Source: Rhynchopus sp. YZ270_cl-10 (taxonomy: Eukaryota > Euglenozoa > Diplonemea > Diplonemida > Diplonemidae). From it: a DNA stretch of 64,000 bases. The position numbers and the translations under genes were made by a program. Positions within the stretch are counted from its first letter, which is position 1; every line of letters starts with the position of its first letter. The notes under the pieces were generated by a model. It saw only the letters and a program-made list of their open reading frames with translations, did not search any database and had not been told where the DNA came from. The stretch covers positions 474,001-538,000 of the forward strand of contig OZ037863.1 of assembly GCA_964035575.1 (NCBI GenBank), in the 5' to 3' direction. This document shows, in pieces, positions 1 to 9,997 of the stretch.

Positions 1-362
1 AAGAAAAATGCATCATACCATGTTACGGCTTCAGCATACAGTTCGAAAGGTGGTTTATTTGGGGGAGAAAACATCAAAATACAGATTATATTTCTTGGTT
101 TTCTGAGGGAAGAGGGAATGGGAAAGACATGATAACGCAACAAAAAAGGCAATGCGCACACCTCACTCCATTTTCCGTACTCCAGGCGTGGCTTTTTCTT
201 CTTCTTTTTTGGACATATGTTGAGCATTTTTGAGAAAAGAAAAGTGAAGCACAACGCCTCGCATCGAAGCAACCAATGTCTTTACAGACTGCCGAGTACA
301 GTATTGTGAGTGGCTTACCAACTCGGACCATGGGACAAGGATATAAAATTTTAAAACATGGT

Positions 363-454
363 TGGGTCATCTGAAAAGGGCTACCTGATAGGGGAGACGC
401 TGTGAGACATTGTGATATCAAAAAAAATCTATCTCACCCTTTTCAGATGACCCA
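363..454. repeat. Foldback repeat, 18-bp perfect arms
   Basis: Positions 363-380 (TGGGTCATCTGAAAAGGG) are the exact reverse complement of 437-454, separated by 56 bases. No ORF or target duplication is evident. It may be a small foldback element or a transcript hairpin. Confidence 0.6.
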
Positions 455-530
455 ATGGTTGTGTCTTGAGACACATACCGGGTGTTTTGCTTTGTGCTTT
501 ATGCTTTTTTGCTTTCATTACCGTAGACGG

Positions 531-610
531 AAAAATGTTGCAACGGAATAATGTTGTAACGCTGGAAAAAATGGCCCAGCGTTACAACATTATTCCGTTA
601 CAACATTTTT
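531..610. repeat. Palindromic element, 35-bp arms (copy 1)
   Basis: The arms at 531-565 and 576-610 are inverted copies with a single mismatch, beginning AAAAATGTTG and containing the core AACGGAATAATG. Only about 10 bases separate them. A diverged relative lies at 1174-1282, so this is a dispersed foldback family and not a gene-specific hairpin. Confidence 0.75.
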
Positions 611-1173
611 TTGGGGTTTATTTTTGTCTTAGGGATTTTTGCTGGTGCGGGGGTGGTTTTTGAAAAGAAAAATCTTGTGCCTCTGACGGTGGTGAAAAAA
701 GGGCGGGGGGCGGGGGGATGATGTTTTTTTTTTTTTTTTTTGGTGTTGTTCAACTTAGCCGTAGGCTCGACTTTTTTTGTTCCACATCAAACTGGACAGG
801 GCAAGGGGGGTACGTTTACTATGCACATGAAAAGCACTTGGTCCGAGCGAAGCAGGGGCCAGACGTCTTACAATCTGTACAGTGCCGGTTAGTTAGAACG
901 AGGCACAAAAGTGAACAAAACTAGAGATGGATTGTAAGGAACGCCAGGTTGGGGGCATCTCCTCCTTCCGAAACAGGCTCGTGGGGATTGCGGCGCTTGC
1001 AGAATTGGGCTAATCCCATTTGTTTCATTTTTTATTTGGGTGAGGGGTGGGGGAGGACGTCGAAAAACCTGAAACACTAATTATCGGCTTGAAATTGGGG
1101 TGTGGTGTGTGAGGTTGGGGATTATGCCGACTGTTCCAAAAAAAATCCCTAAGACAAAGTTCACCCCAGTCAT

Positions 1174-1282
1174 AAAAATGTTGTAACGGAATAAAGTTAC
1201 AACTTCCCGCGATCCGCAGCGTTACAACATTATTCCGTTACAACATTTTTACGTTCCAACATTTTTACGTTGCAACATTTTT
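1174..1282. repeat. Palindromic element, copy 2 (diverged)
   Basis: Same termini and GTAACGGAATAA core as the palindrome at 531-610. The right arm is extended by two more ACGTTSCAACATTTTT-like units, as if the arm end was tandemly duplicated. Non-coding. Confidence 0.65.
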
Positions 1283-1509
1283 CCGAATACGGTATTAATT
1301 TTTTTTTCTTTGAAAACTTGGTTGTATTAGGCTAGACACCAGAGGGTGAGCTCCACAATTTTTTTTTTTTTTTGAAAATCGCTGTAAGAGGGTTAAATTG
1401 TTGACGCTGATTATGACAACATTTTTTTCCCCACTTTTTCGCAATCATCTGTATCGGGTGGGTAAAAGACATGAAGAGTGTGAGAGGGGGCCTCAGGGGG
1501 GGATAAAAC

Positions 1510-2049
1510 CAGGGAAATAGCTCCATATACCGAATTATGCGACATCGCATAATTCTGGATTTTTGGGGAAAAAAAAAAAAAAAAGAGGGATTTTTGGGCA
1601 CTTTTGGGGGCCCCTCGCCCGACCCCCAGATCTCCCAAATGACTGGAATGATGGAATCTTAAAATTTTCGCTCGCTGCGTTTGCAGAGGTACCATACCCT
1701 TATTTTTTTTCGCCTGCGGCGCCATTTTCCTTTTTTGCTCCGCAAAAAAAGGGTTTGTTGAGTGACTGTGTGGTTGTAAACCAGCATTTTTACACCGTAC
1801 CCTATTTTTTTTTCGCCTGCGGCGCCATTTCTTTTTTCCCATACGAAAAGTGGAACGTAAGGTGCAAGACCAAGCTCCGTAATAAGGGATTACATTCCGT
1901 TGTTTTTTTGTTATCTCGCAATTTGACCTTTCGCCTCTCCACTCAGGGAGGCTTGCGCGAAGCGCGCAACGACCGCTTTCGACCGGGCAAAAAAAATTTT
2001 CGCTTTCGCATAATTCCTGATTTTGGAGGAAAACCAAGCTATTTCCCTG
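1510..2049. mobile_element. hAT-like non-autonomous element (MITE), copy 1
   Basis: The terminal inverted repeat starts CAGGGAAATAGCT on both ends. The 8 bases outside each end are identical (GATAAAAC at 1502-1509 and 2050-2057), a perfect 8-bp target duplication. CAGGG termini with 8-bp duplications are the known signature of hAT elements; there is no transposase inside, so it is non-autonomous. A palindrome (GAATTATGCGA and its complement) follows the left end. The internal parts CGCCTGCGGCGCC and GTAAGGTGCAAGACCAAGCT recur in the copy at 7592-9592. Confidence 0.85.
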
Positions 2050-2147
2050 GATAAAACAAAAAAAAAAAAAAACTTTTTCAAAACTTTCTTTCCAAAATGC
2101 ACACAATGACACTGCAAAAAAAGAAAAAGAACAAAAAAAAAATACCA

Positions 2148-2341
2148 GAAAACATGAAAACATGAAAACATGAAAACATGAAAACATGAAAACATGAAAA
2201 CATGAAAACATGAAAACATGAAAACATGAAAACATGAAAACATGAAAACATGAAAACATGAAAACATGAAAACATGAAAACATGAAAACATGAAAACATG
2301 AAAACATGAAAACATGAAAACATGAAAACATGAAAACATGG
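2148..2341. repeat. 8-bp microsatellite (AAAACATG)n
   Basis: About 24 head-to-tail copies of an 8-bp unit with almost no variation. Because 8 is not a multiple of 3, the array is open in all three minus-strand frames and gives spurious Phe/Cys/His/Val/Met proteins. Confidence 0.95.
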
Positions 2342-2457
2342 GAAAAAAATAAAACACACCCTCGTTCGTGGACACATTCACATCGTGGAACACAGAGCCC
2401 TATTGGCAGTCGTACCCAATCCTGAGGTTCGCTGTGTGCAAAGTGGGGAAAGATGTT

Positions 2458-2525
2458 TGATTGTAGACTGCTATACACAGCAGCCATGTTTTTTTCTTTC
2501 TTCACAGGGTCCACAATAGAGAGCA
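2458..2525. repeat. Dispersed repeat family GATTATAGACTACTATC
   Basis: A roughly 65-bp non-coding unit: GATTATAGACTACTATC, then AGCAGCCACGGTTTTTCTTC, then AGAGAGCAAA. Other copies lie at 7029-7103, 32549-32612 and 38526-38592, with a reverse fragment near 56560-56590 inside an intron of the TPR gene. No terminal repeats are visible. Confidence 0.6.
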
Positions 2526-2916
2526 AAAGAACAGAAAATTCTGAGGTTGATTAGATAACGCAAAAGAAGAGGGTGTGGAAAAGACAGGGGTGGAATCTGC
2601 AAAAAACCTGTGGATACAAAACAAGGTTCTTACACAAGTGGTCGATTGATGTCCAAAAAGAAAGAAAAAAAAAGAAAATGAAAAATGAAGGTGCCAACAC
2701 CTCTGTTTGAAAGTTTGTTTAGTTTAGTTTTGCTTTTGTTTTTGCTACTTTCTGTTTTTCAACACCTCTGAAACGGGGTGGACCAATAATCAATAAATTT
2801 CTAGGAAAACTATAAACAACGAAGCATAGAAATCCGCCCACAAAAAAAAGAGTTGAAAACACAGCTCGGCTGTGTTCATGCAAAGGGCGGGATGTGGCAC
2901 GCGCGAAAAAAAATGG

Positions 2917-2977
2917 TAGTTATTGATGCAGGCACCTCCGAAGTGACCCAGCCTTCCGGATGGAAGCACAAAGTACC
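2917..2977. repeat. Dispersed repeat family GCAGGCACCTCCGA
   Basis: A roughly 60-bp unit reading TTATTGATGCAGGCACCTCC, then a GACCCA...GCC segment, then GGATGAAAGCACAAA. Other copies are at 26765-26822, 30290-30352, 38297-38347 and 38618-38678. Two copies lie within about 100 bp of copies of the GATTATAGAC or TTGAAATACAAAG families, which suggests pieces of larger composite repeats. Confidence 0.6.
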
Positions 2978-3169
2978 CTACAGCCAACAACAAAATAATA
3001 AAAAAAAACAATAAAACCATCCGCACATAAACACAACCCTTTTATTTTTGGAATTTAAAAAAAATAAAACAACAAGAGAGCAGACACACATGCTACGACA
3101 GCGCTAAAATTAACGAGAGTGAATACCAAAATAAACTCTTTTTTAAATCCCCCCATCTTCTCTAAGCAT

Positions 3170-5128
3170 CTACACATGCACGAGAAGGTGCGAATGCGAG
3201 GCAACTGCGGAATGCATAAGATGCGCCTCTACGAGGGTCGGGTTTCCTTGCATCAAGGTACATGCCGTGTCCCAGGAGGCGCCACGCAGGTACTCCTTGA
3301 TTGCTGTATTGTAGACCCCCCACAGGTTTGCACCTGAATGTTCCATAGCGTACATCCATTCTAACCCGCCTGAGCGGACCCCATCGCTTGCTTGACCCTC
3401 TGCTGCGTCGAGCAAGACCTCGTAGATGTAGCCATCTGGGCAGACATAGTTTTGTGGTTCAGGTTCTCCACTCAACGTGACCCTACGTACGAAGCTAACA
3501 AACCGTGGCAGCATCTTTATCTCATGTAGGTATTGCGCGTCTGTGTGCGTCAAGGTGTTGCACACCAAACTACACCCCAACACCCGCCCCGCCCGCTCCA
3601 TCCCCCCAGACTCCATCGGGAGTTCCCCCAACACGCTGAAACATCGCATCTCGCTGCACCCCATATCACCAACCAAAGCCTTCCCAGTACATATGCTTCC
3701 ATTAACTTTGACTCGAGTAGGCGTTTCAATGAAGAGGGTACACCCGGAGAACATTTCGTGTAGTTGCCTTGCAGATGCGATAGCGGCGCTGGAGTGCACA
3801 ACACACTTTCGTGAAGCATTAAAAGAGGAGAGCACCTTGTCGCCAAGAAAGGTGTCAACGACACCAGCGCGGTTCGAGACGGCGGCAAGAGAGCTTTCCA
3901 GGAGGGTTACAAAAAATTGCCCAAAGACCTTAGGGTCATCGTGAAGCATTGAAAGGGTGTTCTGTGTGTTCAAATTCATTAACGTAATGTTTTTCCATTC
4001 TGGCGACCCTATCCTCCTCCCAACCACCGGAGAGGACAAAAAGGCACGAAACGGCGGGGTTAAAGTACCTGGCAAATCTCTTCTCGGATCAGACCCTTCC
4101 CCTTCTGACACCTTCCGCGCAGGGGACCTTGCGTGGGAGGAGAACGAAGTGCTTTTCCATGCCTCAGTAACTGTCAGATGTGCCAGCTGTGGTGTCGCAG
4201 ATCGCGCATCACCTGTTGTAGAGCTGTGTGACTGCTGGGCGCGTTGTGTTGTGCTGTCCTCAAATGGCAGGCATGATTTAGGGAGGTACGGCTGGTACAA
4301 ACGAAGGTTGTCAGCAACAGCGTGGAGAGCGGTGTGGATTTCGTTTGGGATACTGCGCCGTTCCTCCTCGAGGAGCGCAGTGACGCGGATGAGGTCGTAC
4401 TGCGCCAAGAAGTACGCCACCTTCTGCACAGTGTCCACTGTGTGGTCCATGCTCGACTTCTCCCTCGCCATTTCCTCAGCAAACCCTCGCGTAATCATAA
4501 AATCCAACAAAAATACCAATGCCGACGTCGTAGCACGACCCAACGCCCCCGCCACCGCAGTCTTACAAGGAGGCTCTTCACAGTCTATCCAAGACTCAAG
4601 TCGTTCTTTGCGAAATGAGGCGCTAGGTGTGCCAGGAAAATCAAATAACCCAAAACGGACTGCGGACTCCACATTCACCATATACAACCAGACAATAGAC
4701 ACCCCAACAAGCAGTAACGAAAACCTCCGGGGTAACCCCAACACCAAACTCATGTCAAGAAGAATGACAAAAAAGGGCCAGCGCTCTCCATTTGGGGGGC
4801 TGCTTTGTCCGGTCAGATCGATGCAGATAATCGCCAAAAAGACACCAAACATGCAGGTATAGAGCAACCAGTTGGGTACCGGGTTGGTGTACATCATAAT
4901 CAGATACACCACGATAGGTGCTGTCGACATCGCAAGAAGCCCTGCAGAGACAAGAGGCAAGGCCGCACCTCCTTCCTCCTGATGTCGTAGGATGGAAAGC
5001 AGCGTGCCCATCCCCCCACCCACAGAATAGAAGATAAGAAGCAGCAAACGCCGTCTTCGCTCCACCCGTGTCGCAACACCATCTCGAGATATCGCTCGCT
5101 CCAAAATCTCTCCCACACGCCCCAACAT
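3170..5128 (-). CDS. Six-TM protein with degenerate class III cyclase homology domain (paralog 1)
   Basis: A 652-residue intronless protein. Six hydrophobic segments lie at about 28-47, 56-80, 87-106, 116-133, 136-152 and 192-212, followed by a helical linker, the motif YLPKSCLP (281-288), and a class III nucleotidyl cyclase-like domain (about 380-550). That domain keeps DTFLGDKVLSSF (second-metal Asp region, 425-436) and RCFSVLGE. The segment that should carry the first metal-binding Asp reads ITLMNLNTQN without it, so catalysis is doubtful. The start at 5128 is preferred over an upstream ATG at 5209, because the paralog at 9998-11794 then aligns residue for residue (both have YLPKSCLP at 281-288) and the upstream stretch is AT-rich. 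It is likely a membrane sensor or regulatory protein; its ligand is unknown. Confidence 0.85.
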   Translation of the reverse strand: MLGRVGEILERAISRDGVATRVERRRRLLLLIFYSVGGGMGTLLSILRHQEEGGAALPLVSAGLLAMSTAPIVVYLIMMYTNPVPNWLLYTCMFGVFLAIICIDLTGQSSPPNGERWPFFVILLDMSLVLGLPRRFSLLLVGVSIVWLYMVNVESAVRFGLFDFPGTPSASFRKERLESWIDCEEPPCKTAVAGALGRATTSALVFLLDFMITRGFAEEMAREKSSMDHTVDTVQKVAYFLAQYDLIRVTALLEEERRSIPNEIHTALHAVADNLRLYQPYLPKSCLPFEDSTTQRAQQSHSSTTGDARSATPQLAHLTVTEAWKSTSFSSHARSPARKVSEGEGSDPRRDLPGTLTPPFRAFLSSPVVGRRIGSPEWKNITLMNLNTQNTLSMLHDDPKVFGQFFVTLLESSLAAVSNRAGVVDTFLGDKVLSSFNASRKCVVHSSAAIASARQLHEMFSGCTLFIETPTRVKVNGSICTGKALVGDMGCSEMRCFSVLGELPMESGGMERAGRVLGCSLVCNTLTHTDAQYLHEIKMLPRFVSFVRRVTLSGEPEPQNYVCPDGYIYEVLLDAAEGQASDGVRSGGLEWMYAMEHSGANLWGVYNTAIKEYLRGASWDTACTLMQGNPTLVEAHLMHSAVASHSHLLVHV

Positions 5129-5209
5129 TGCAAACCCGCAATAATCTTTGATAAAATAAAAGACAAAAAAAAAAATCAATGTAACTTTGAAAAGCCCAGT
5201 GTACCTCAA

Positions 5210-6119
5210 GAAAAGAAACTATGCAAGGGAAGTAGGGGTGAATCAAGAATCACCCCCCTAAAAGCTCTGGAAGATGATGGGGTAGGGTGAGGGGTGAGGG
5301 GAGAGGAGGGGTGGTAAACCTTTCAGAAGAATTGAAAAAGAAGTAAAAGGAGGAAGGAGGAGGGAGGAGAGGGTAGCACTGAAGCTTGCTGAGGTTCTAA
5401 ACTGGTTATTTTTTTACTGCCAAAAAAAAAAAAAAACAACAACAAAAAACGTTTTTACCGGCCCTCCGGATGGTATTGTATGCTAAATGAATTGCAACGG
5501 TATAGATGCAGATCGTCCTCAACCCAATGAAGTTGCTTTTAAGACAACACATGCTGATTTCTTTCTGTTACTCATTATACCTTCTATTCAGTAGAATAGA
5601 AAGCATATGAAATATTTTTTTTTTCCATCAAAAAGGGAGGACAACGAGTATCTGACTGACCACAGAGCAAACATAAAGACACGAGTTGACTTTCGTCGTA
5701 GTTTCGTCGGGTACTACACAATAACAATAAAGAATAAGTGAAGTGTGCACCGCGAAAAAGAAGAAAAAAAAAAAAAAGGCCAATAGCAAGGGAATAAGAT
5801 GGCTATTTTGTATAGAAAAGATGGACCACAAAATGTGGGAATTTTGTGGAGAATGAGGGTGATGAAGGTACGGCTATACTTCTGGGGCAAGAAGTCCGCG
5901 GAATTTATTCGCACAAAAGAGAATTTTTTTTTCAAAGATGAATGTGACCTCTGACTGAGGACAGAAAAAATAAAGTGCAAAGATGATCCACGCCTGGTAC
6001 GACGTTATCATCGTTTTATTTTTTTTGTATCACAATCGCTTAGAGGAGGGGGTTATGGAACAGTGCAGTCACCACCTCCATGGCAACTGCAGTACTCCCC
6101 TCTCCCCCCTTCTAGCTCT
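5210..6119. other. Intergenic, repeats and homopolymers only
   Basis: No supported gene. A block at 5572-5615 with a TCTATTC/GAATAGA palindrome recurs inverted at about 21165-21205 upstream of another gene. The rest is G-rich (5275-5380) or AT-rich low-complexity DNA. Confidence 0.5.
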
Positions 6120-6320
6120 CATGACGGGACCTAGTGACAAGTGACAAGTGAAACACATGTCAAAGGTTGCCTTACCACATGTAATGACAAAAAAGTCACT
6201 TTTCATGACAAGTGAAAATGACAAGTAAATCACTTGTCATGAAAAGTGACTTTTTTGTCATTCACTTGTCGTAAATTTGACATGTGTTTCACTTGTCACT
6301 TGTCACTGGGTCCCGTCGTG
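6120..6320. mobile_element. Foldback element, CACGACGG-terminus family
   Basis: A nearly complete palindrome of 201 bp. The left end CATGACGGGACC pairs with the right end GGTCCCGTCGTG, and each arm is built of short TGACAAGTG units. The flanking dinucleotide CT occurs on both sides (6118-6119 and 6321-6322), consistent with a 2-bp target duplication. The element at 37515-37744 shares the CACGACGG end and the T(T/G)ACAAGTG units but has a different interior. No coding capacity. Confidence 0.7.
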
Positions 6321-7591
6321 CTGACGTGAGTACTTTTTTTCTGGAAAAAGAATTTTTTTTTGGCGCAGTCGAAGGTCGAGCTCCGGCGGAGAAGTTATAT
6401 GCAATCCCTACCAAGCCCCCCTGAGTGCAGATATAGACTATCGAACAATCAAACAAACAAGGCTTGAAAGGATGGGGCCTCACAGGCACACACACACACC
6501 CTTTGAAACAACACAAAGAGAAGATGGAAATTGATGCAAATCTCTTCGCTGCAGACGGACCCAACGGCCTTGATCCTTGAAACAAACTTATATGACTCCC
6601 AGGATCAACCAGGTTTATTGTCATTCTAATCAGAGGATTGCTCCTCTGAGATCAGGCACCGGGCCTGCACGCAAAGCAGGTGACAGGAACGGATATTCCA
6701 CTGAGGGGGGGACTTCAATATCACGCACTAAGACGGGGAAGGGAGGGGGGGGGAGCAGTGTTGTGAGTAATAGTATAAACAAAAAGTTTTCGATGTTTAA
6801 AAAACCCCCAAAACTCACAACATTAGTAGGAAGAATGAAAATTTAGAACAGAGTAATAGAATGGACCGTTACCGATACATTAAAAAAAAAGAGGGGGTGA
6901 GTTGACTTGAAATATTCTGCAGTCAACCCGACCCCCTTCCTAACCTGAAAATGGGGATGAGAAATGCATATACTTATGATTCATTGATCACTTCCGCAGC
7001 AACATTTTTTTTTGAACAAAAAGTTTTGTTTGATTATAGACTACTATCACTTGATAGCAGCCACGGTTTTTCTTCACAGGACCCTTAAAAGAGAGAGCAA
7101 ATAGAAAGGAGTACGCTTTGCAGTAGGAGGTGTCAGAGTCCTTTTTTGTGAACAAAAAGGTAAACAACAAAAATTCCTGAAGTTGGAGATACTTTTTTTT
7201 GACGTCATGCACAAAATGTCTCTCCCTCCTTCATGGTACGCAAATGAACTGAAGTGGTTGTGGGAAAAGGGGGGGGGTGAGGGAGAGGTGGGGTTGATAG
7301 ATGAGCGTTTGTTGCATATATTTTTTGCAAAGAACAACGTGAAAAGGTGAGAATGTTTGTCTGGAAGTGCGCACACAAATCGGCGGCAAACATTTTGCAG
7401 TGCAATAGGTGGAAGAGGGAGAGGGAGAGGGCCACGTAGAAGGAATTCCTTAAGAATTTGCTGTCCAAAAACCCATTTTTTTGAAATTTATGGTGAAGAA
7501 ATCCACTAAAATGGGCGTGCCTGGGCGCAAATCGGCGGCAAATATTTTGCAGTGCAATAGGTGGAAGAGGGAGAGGGAGAGGATGTGGAGG

Positions 7592-9592
7592 CAGGGAAAT
7601 AGCTTGGGTACTTTTGCTGGTTTCAAAACCAGAACAAGCTGGTTTACTGGTTTGGGGAAAAATAAAAAAAAAATGTGGGATTCGGGATTCAGTTATTCGT
7701 CGCCCCCGCACCACTTTCTTACTCACAGAAGAGAAAGCCTCACACGTAAGCGAACCCCTAAAAAGGGTTCATTGAGTGACTCTGTGGTGTAAAAAGCTGC
7801 ATATTTTGCACTATATATACATAGCGCTCTAATTAGAGTATTAGGGTATAATTAGAGTCTGGGATTTTGGGCCAAGTCAGTTAGAGTACAGTTAGAGTAT
7901 AATTAGAGTCGCTTTTCTTCAATTAGACTATAATTAGAGTGCAGTTAGAGCATAATTAGACTCTAACTACACTCTAATTATAGTCTAATTAGAGTAAAAC
8001 AACAGGCTTCTTGTAGGTGCAAACGCCGTAAGGAACCGGTTCCCCTAAGGTTCCTCTGTAGGACCCAGGTGCCCAGTTACCCACATAGCTGAAAATAAGA
8101 CTTGGGGAACCGAGTTCTCAGCCGGACTGGGACACAATATGTGAAGGCGCTGTGGTCCGCCTGAAAGCGGGTCGGGGACCCGGTCGCGGGAGGGTGGGGG
8201 GCCTAGTCCTAGTCCTACTGTACCTAGTACCCAGTACCGGGACTCGGGACCCGGCTTATTCTCAGCTATGGGTACCCAGGTACTCAGACCCGCGCAGTGG
8301 CACATGCCCTCAAGTGTGAGTGCCCCATACATTAGGGAATGCGATGCAAAAACTCTATGTGCACCTTCGGTGCAACGCCGCAGACAGGCCAAGCAGCGTT
8401 AGACTCAGAGGAATGCCTGCTGTGCAGGTATCAAACGAGAAACTCCCAGCAACAAGGGCATTATTGAAGGTGTTTGGGGTGCAAAATTTTCTACAAATGT
8501 TGATGCGCGGGTACAGAAGTGGTGTCTTGTTCTTTCATCTGTAGGAATGTAAATATCAATCGAATTTAACTACCACTAAGGGGTCGAAGGGGTAATCCCA
8601 GTATCAACGGCTGTGTTGACGGGAAATCTATAGCGAGCATACGTTCATTTCAGCCGAAGAAATACTACTTATGAACCCAGGAGAGATCCAAGCCTCGCGT
8701 TGAACAACTACCCGCGATCGACAATACCAAAGAGAATTCATAACAAAACAACACTGCCCCATACACACTACTGGGGAGTCAACTGACTAAATAGCCATGC
8801 TTCAAGTGCATGCCCCTGGGCCAAAATTCCTGTGCTAAAAAGGCAACAAGAACATCCACAAGGAGTGTGAATTGTGCACTGGTGTTCTGGGGGAACAAAC
8901 AATATTTTCTTGTGTCTGGTTCTCTGCAAGCAGAGAACAGACTTTCTGGATTACAAAGTCGAATTTCTTGCACTAGCTATGCCCCCTGGGTTGATGGCTA
9001 TAGCATTGATTGATGTGCCCCTCTTTATTGACCCTCTTATAGGACTCTAATTAGACTCTAATTAGAGTCCAGTTAGAGTATTAGAGTTCAGTTAGAGTTT
9101 TAAAGACTCTAATTATACTCGAACTGCCGACTCTAATTATCTAGTTAGAGTCTAATTGGAGCGCTATGTATAACTATACCTAATTTTTTTCGCCTGCGGC
9201 GCCACTTTATATTATTTTTTTGCTCCGCAAAAAATAGAGTTTCCAATGTCGTAGGGAACCCCCTTGCATTTTGCAGCCACAAATGCAACTTGACCAAAGC
9301 TGCAAAAAGTTGACCATTTTTTCAAAATGACCCACCGTTGTAACAGCTTCTGGAAGACGTATTGGCTTTGTACGGTTAGTGGAACGTAAGGTGCAAGACC
9401 AAGCTCTGTTAACACAGGATTATATTCCATTTTCTTTGTTGTCTCGCAAAATTTACCCTTTGCCTCTCCACTCTGCGGTTGGCAGGGAGGCGCGCGCGAA
9501 GCGCGCGACGACCGCTTTCAACCTGGGAAAAATTTTTCTAAACCAGCAAACCAGCAACATTTGAAAAGTGCACCTTTCAAGCTACTACCCTG
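7592..9592. mobile_element. hAT-like MITE, copy 2, split by a nested element
   Basis: The ends are CAGGG...TAGCTTG (left 7592) and its complement (right end 9592). They are flanked by perfect 8-bp duplications TGTGGAGG (7584-7591 and 9593-9600). Removing the nested element at 7816-9172 leaves about 640 bp that align with the copy at 1510-2049, including GTGACT(C/G)TGTGGT, CGCCTGCGGCGCC and GTGGAACGTAAGGTGCAAGA. Non-autonomous, no transposase. The G-rich stretch just upstream (7392-7590) includes a tandem duplication of AAATCGGCGGCAAA(C/T)ATTTT. Confidence 0.85.
7816..9172. mobile_element. 1.36-kb TIR element with 6-bp target duplication, copy A
   Basis: The termini TATACATAGCGCTC and GAGCGCTATGTATA are inverted and flanked by ACTATA on both sides (7810-7815 and 9173-9178). 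The first 200 and last 140 bp are dense in CTCTAATTAGAGT-like units, possibly transposase-binding repeats. The middle is unique sequence with no intact ORF. Copy B at 40106-41458 is close to identical and has its own 6-bp duplication. I do not assign a superfamily, since several have 6-bp duplications. It is inserted in the hAT-like element at 7592-9592. Confidence 0.9.
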
Positions 9593-9997
9593 TGTGGAGG
9601 GGTGCATCACGAGAAAAAAAAAAAGCGCTGAGGAATTACCCCTCATTGATATTAAACAGACACTTCTAACAAAAATAAATGCGTGAAATGAAGAAAAAAA
9701 AAAGAGTAGGCATTTTCCTGGTGCAACACCCTTGGGGTTCAGACGACGGAAACAGTGCCCCGACAATAGAAACTCTGGCCCCAACACCCTGTTGAATTGA
9801 CCTTACCCCTCGCCCACTCAAGAGGTTCACTACTCCAATACCACCTGGACTTTTTTTTTTGAATAAGGAACTATTTGAGATCAACGAAATATGGAGCGCA
9901 AAACTAAACCTGGGTGATATAAGGTGGTACAGAACACTTCACATTAAACCCATTCACAGAAAAGCTAACATTATGCCTGACGTTACGCTCATTTCCT

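Noticed and set aside
1411-2526. 371-codon minus-strand ORF
   Set aside because: It is open only because of the 8-bp microsatellite and the hAT-like MITE; the product is Phe/His/Val/Met repeats joined to transposon sequence.
8045-8392. ORFs inside transposon copy A (and equivalents in copy B)
   Set aside because: Not conserved as open frames between the copies; the reading frames shift, so there is no evidence of coding.
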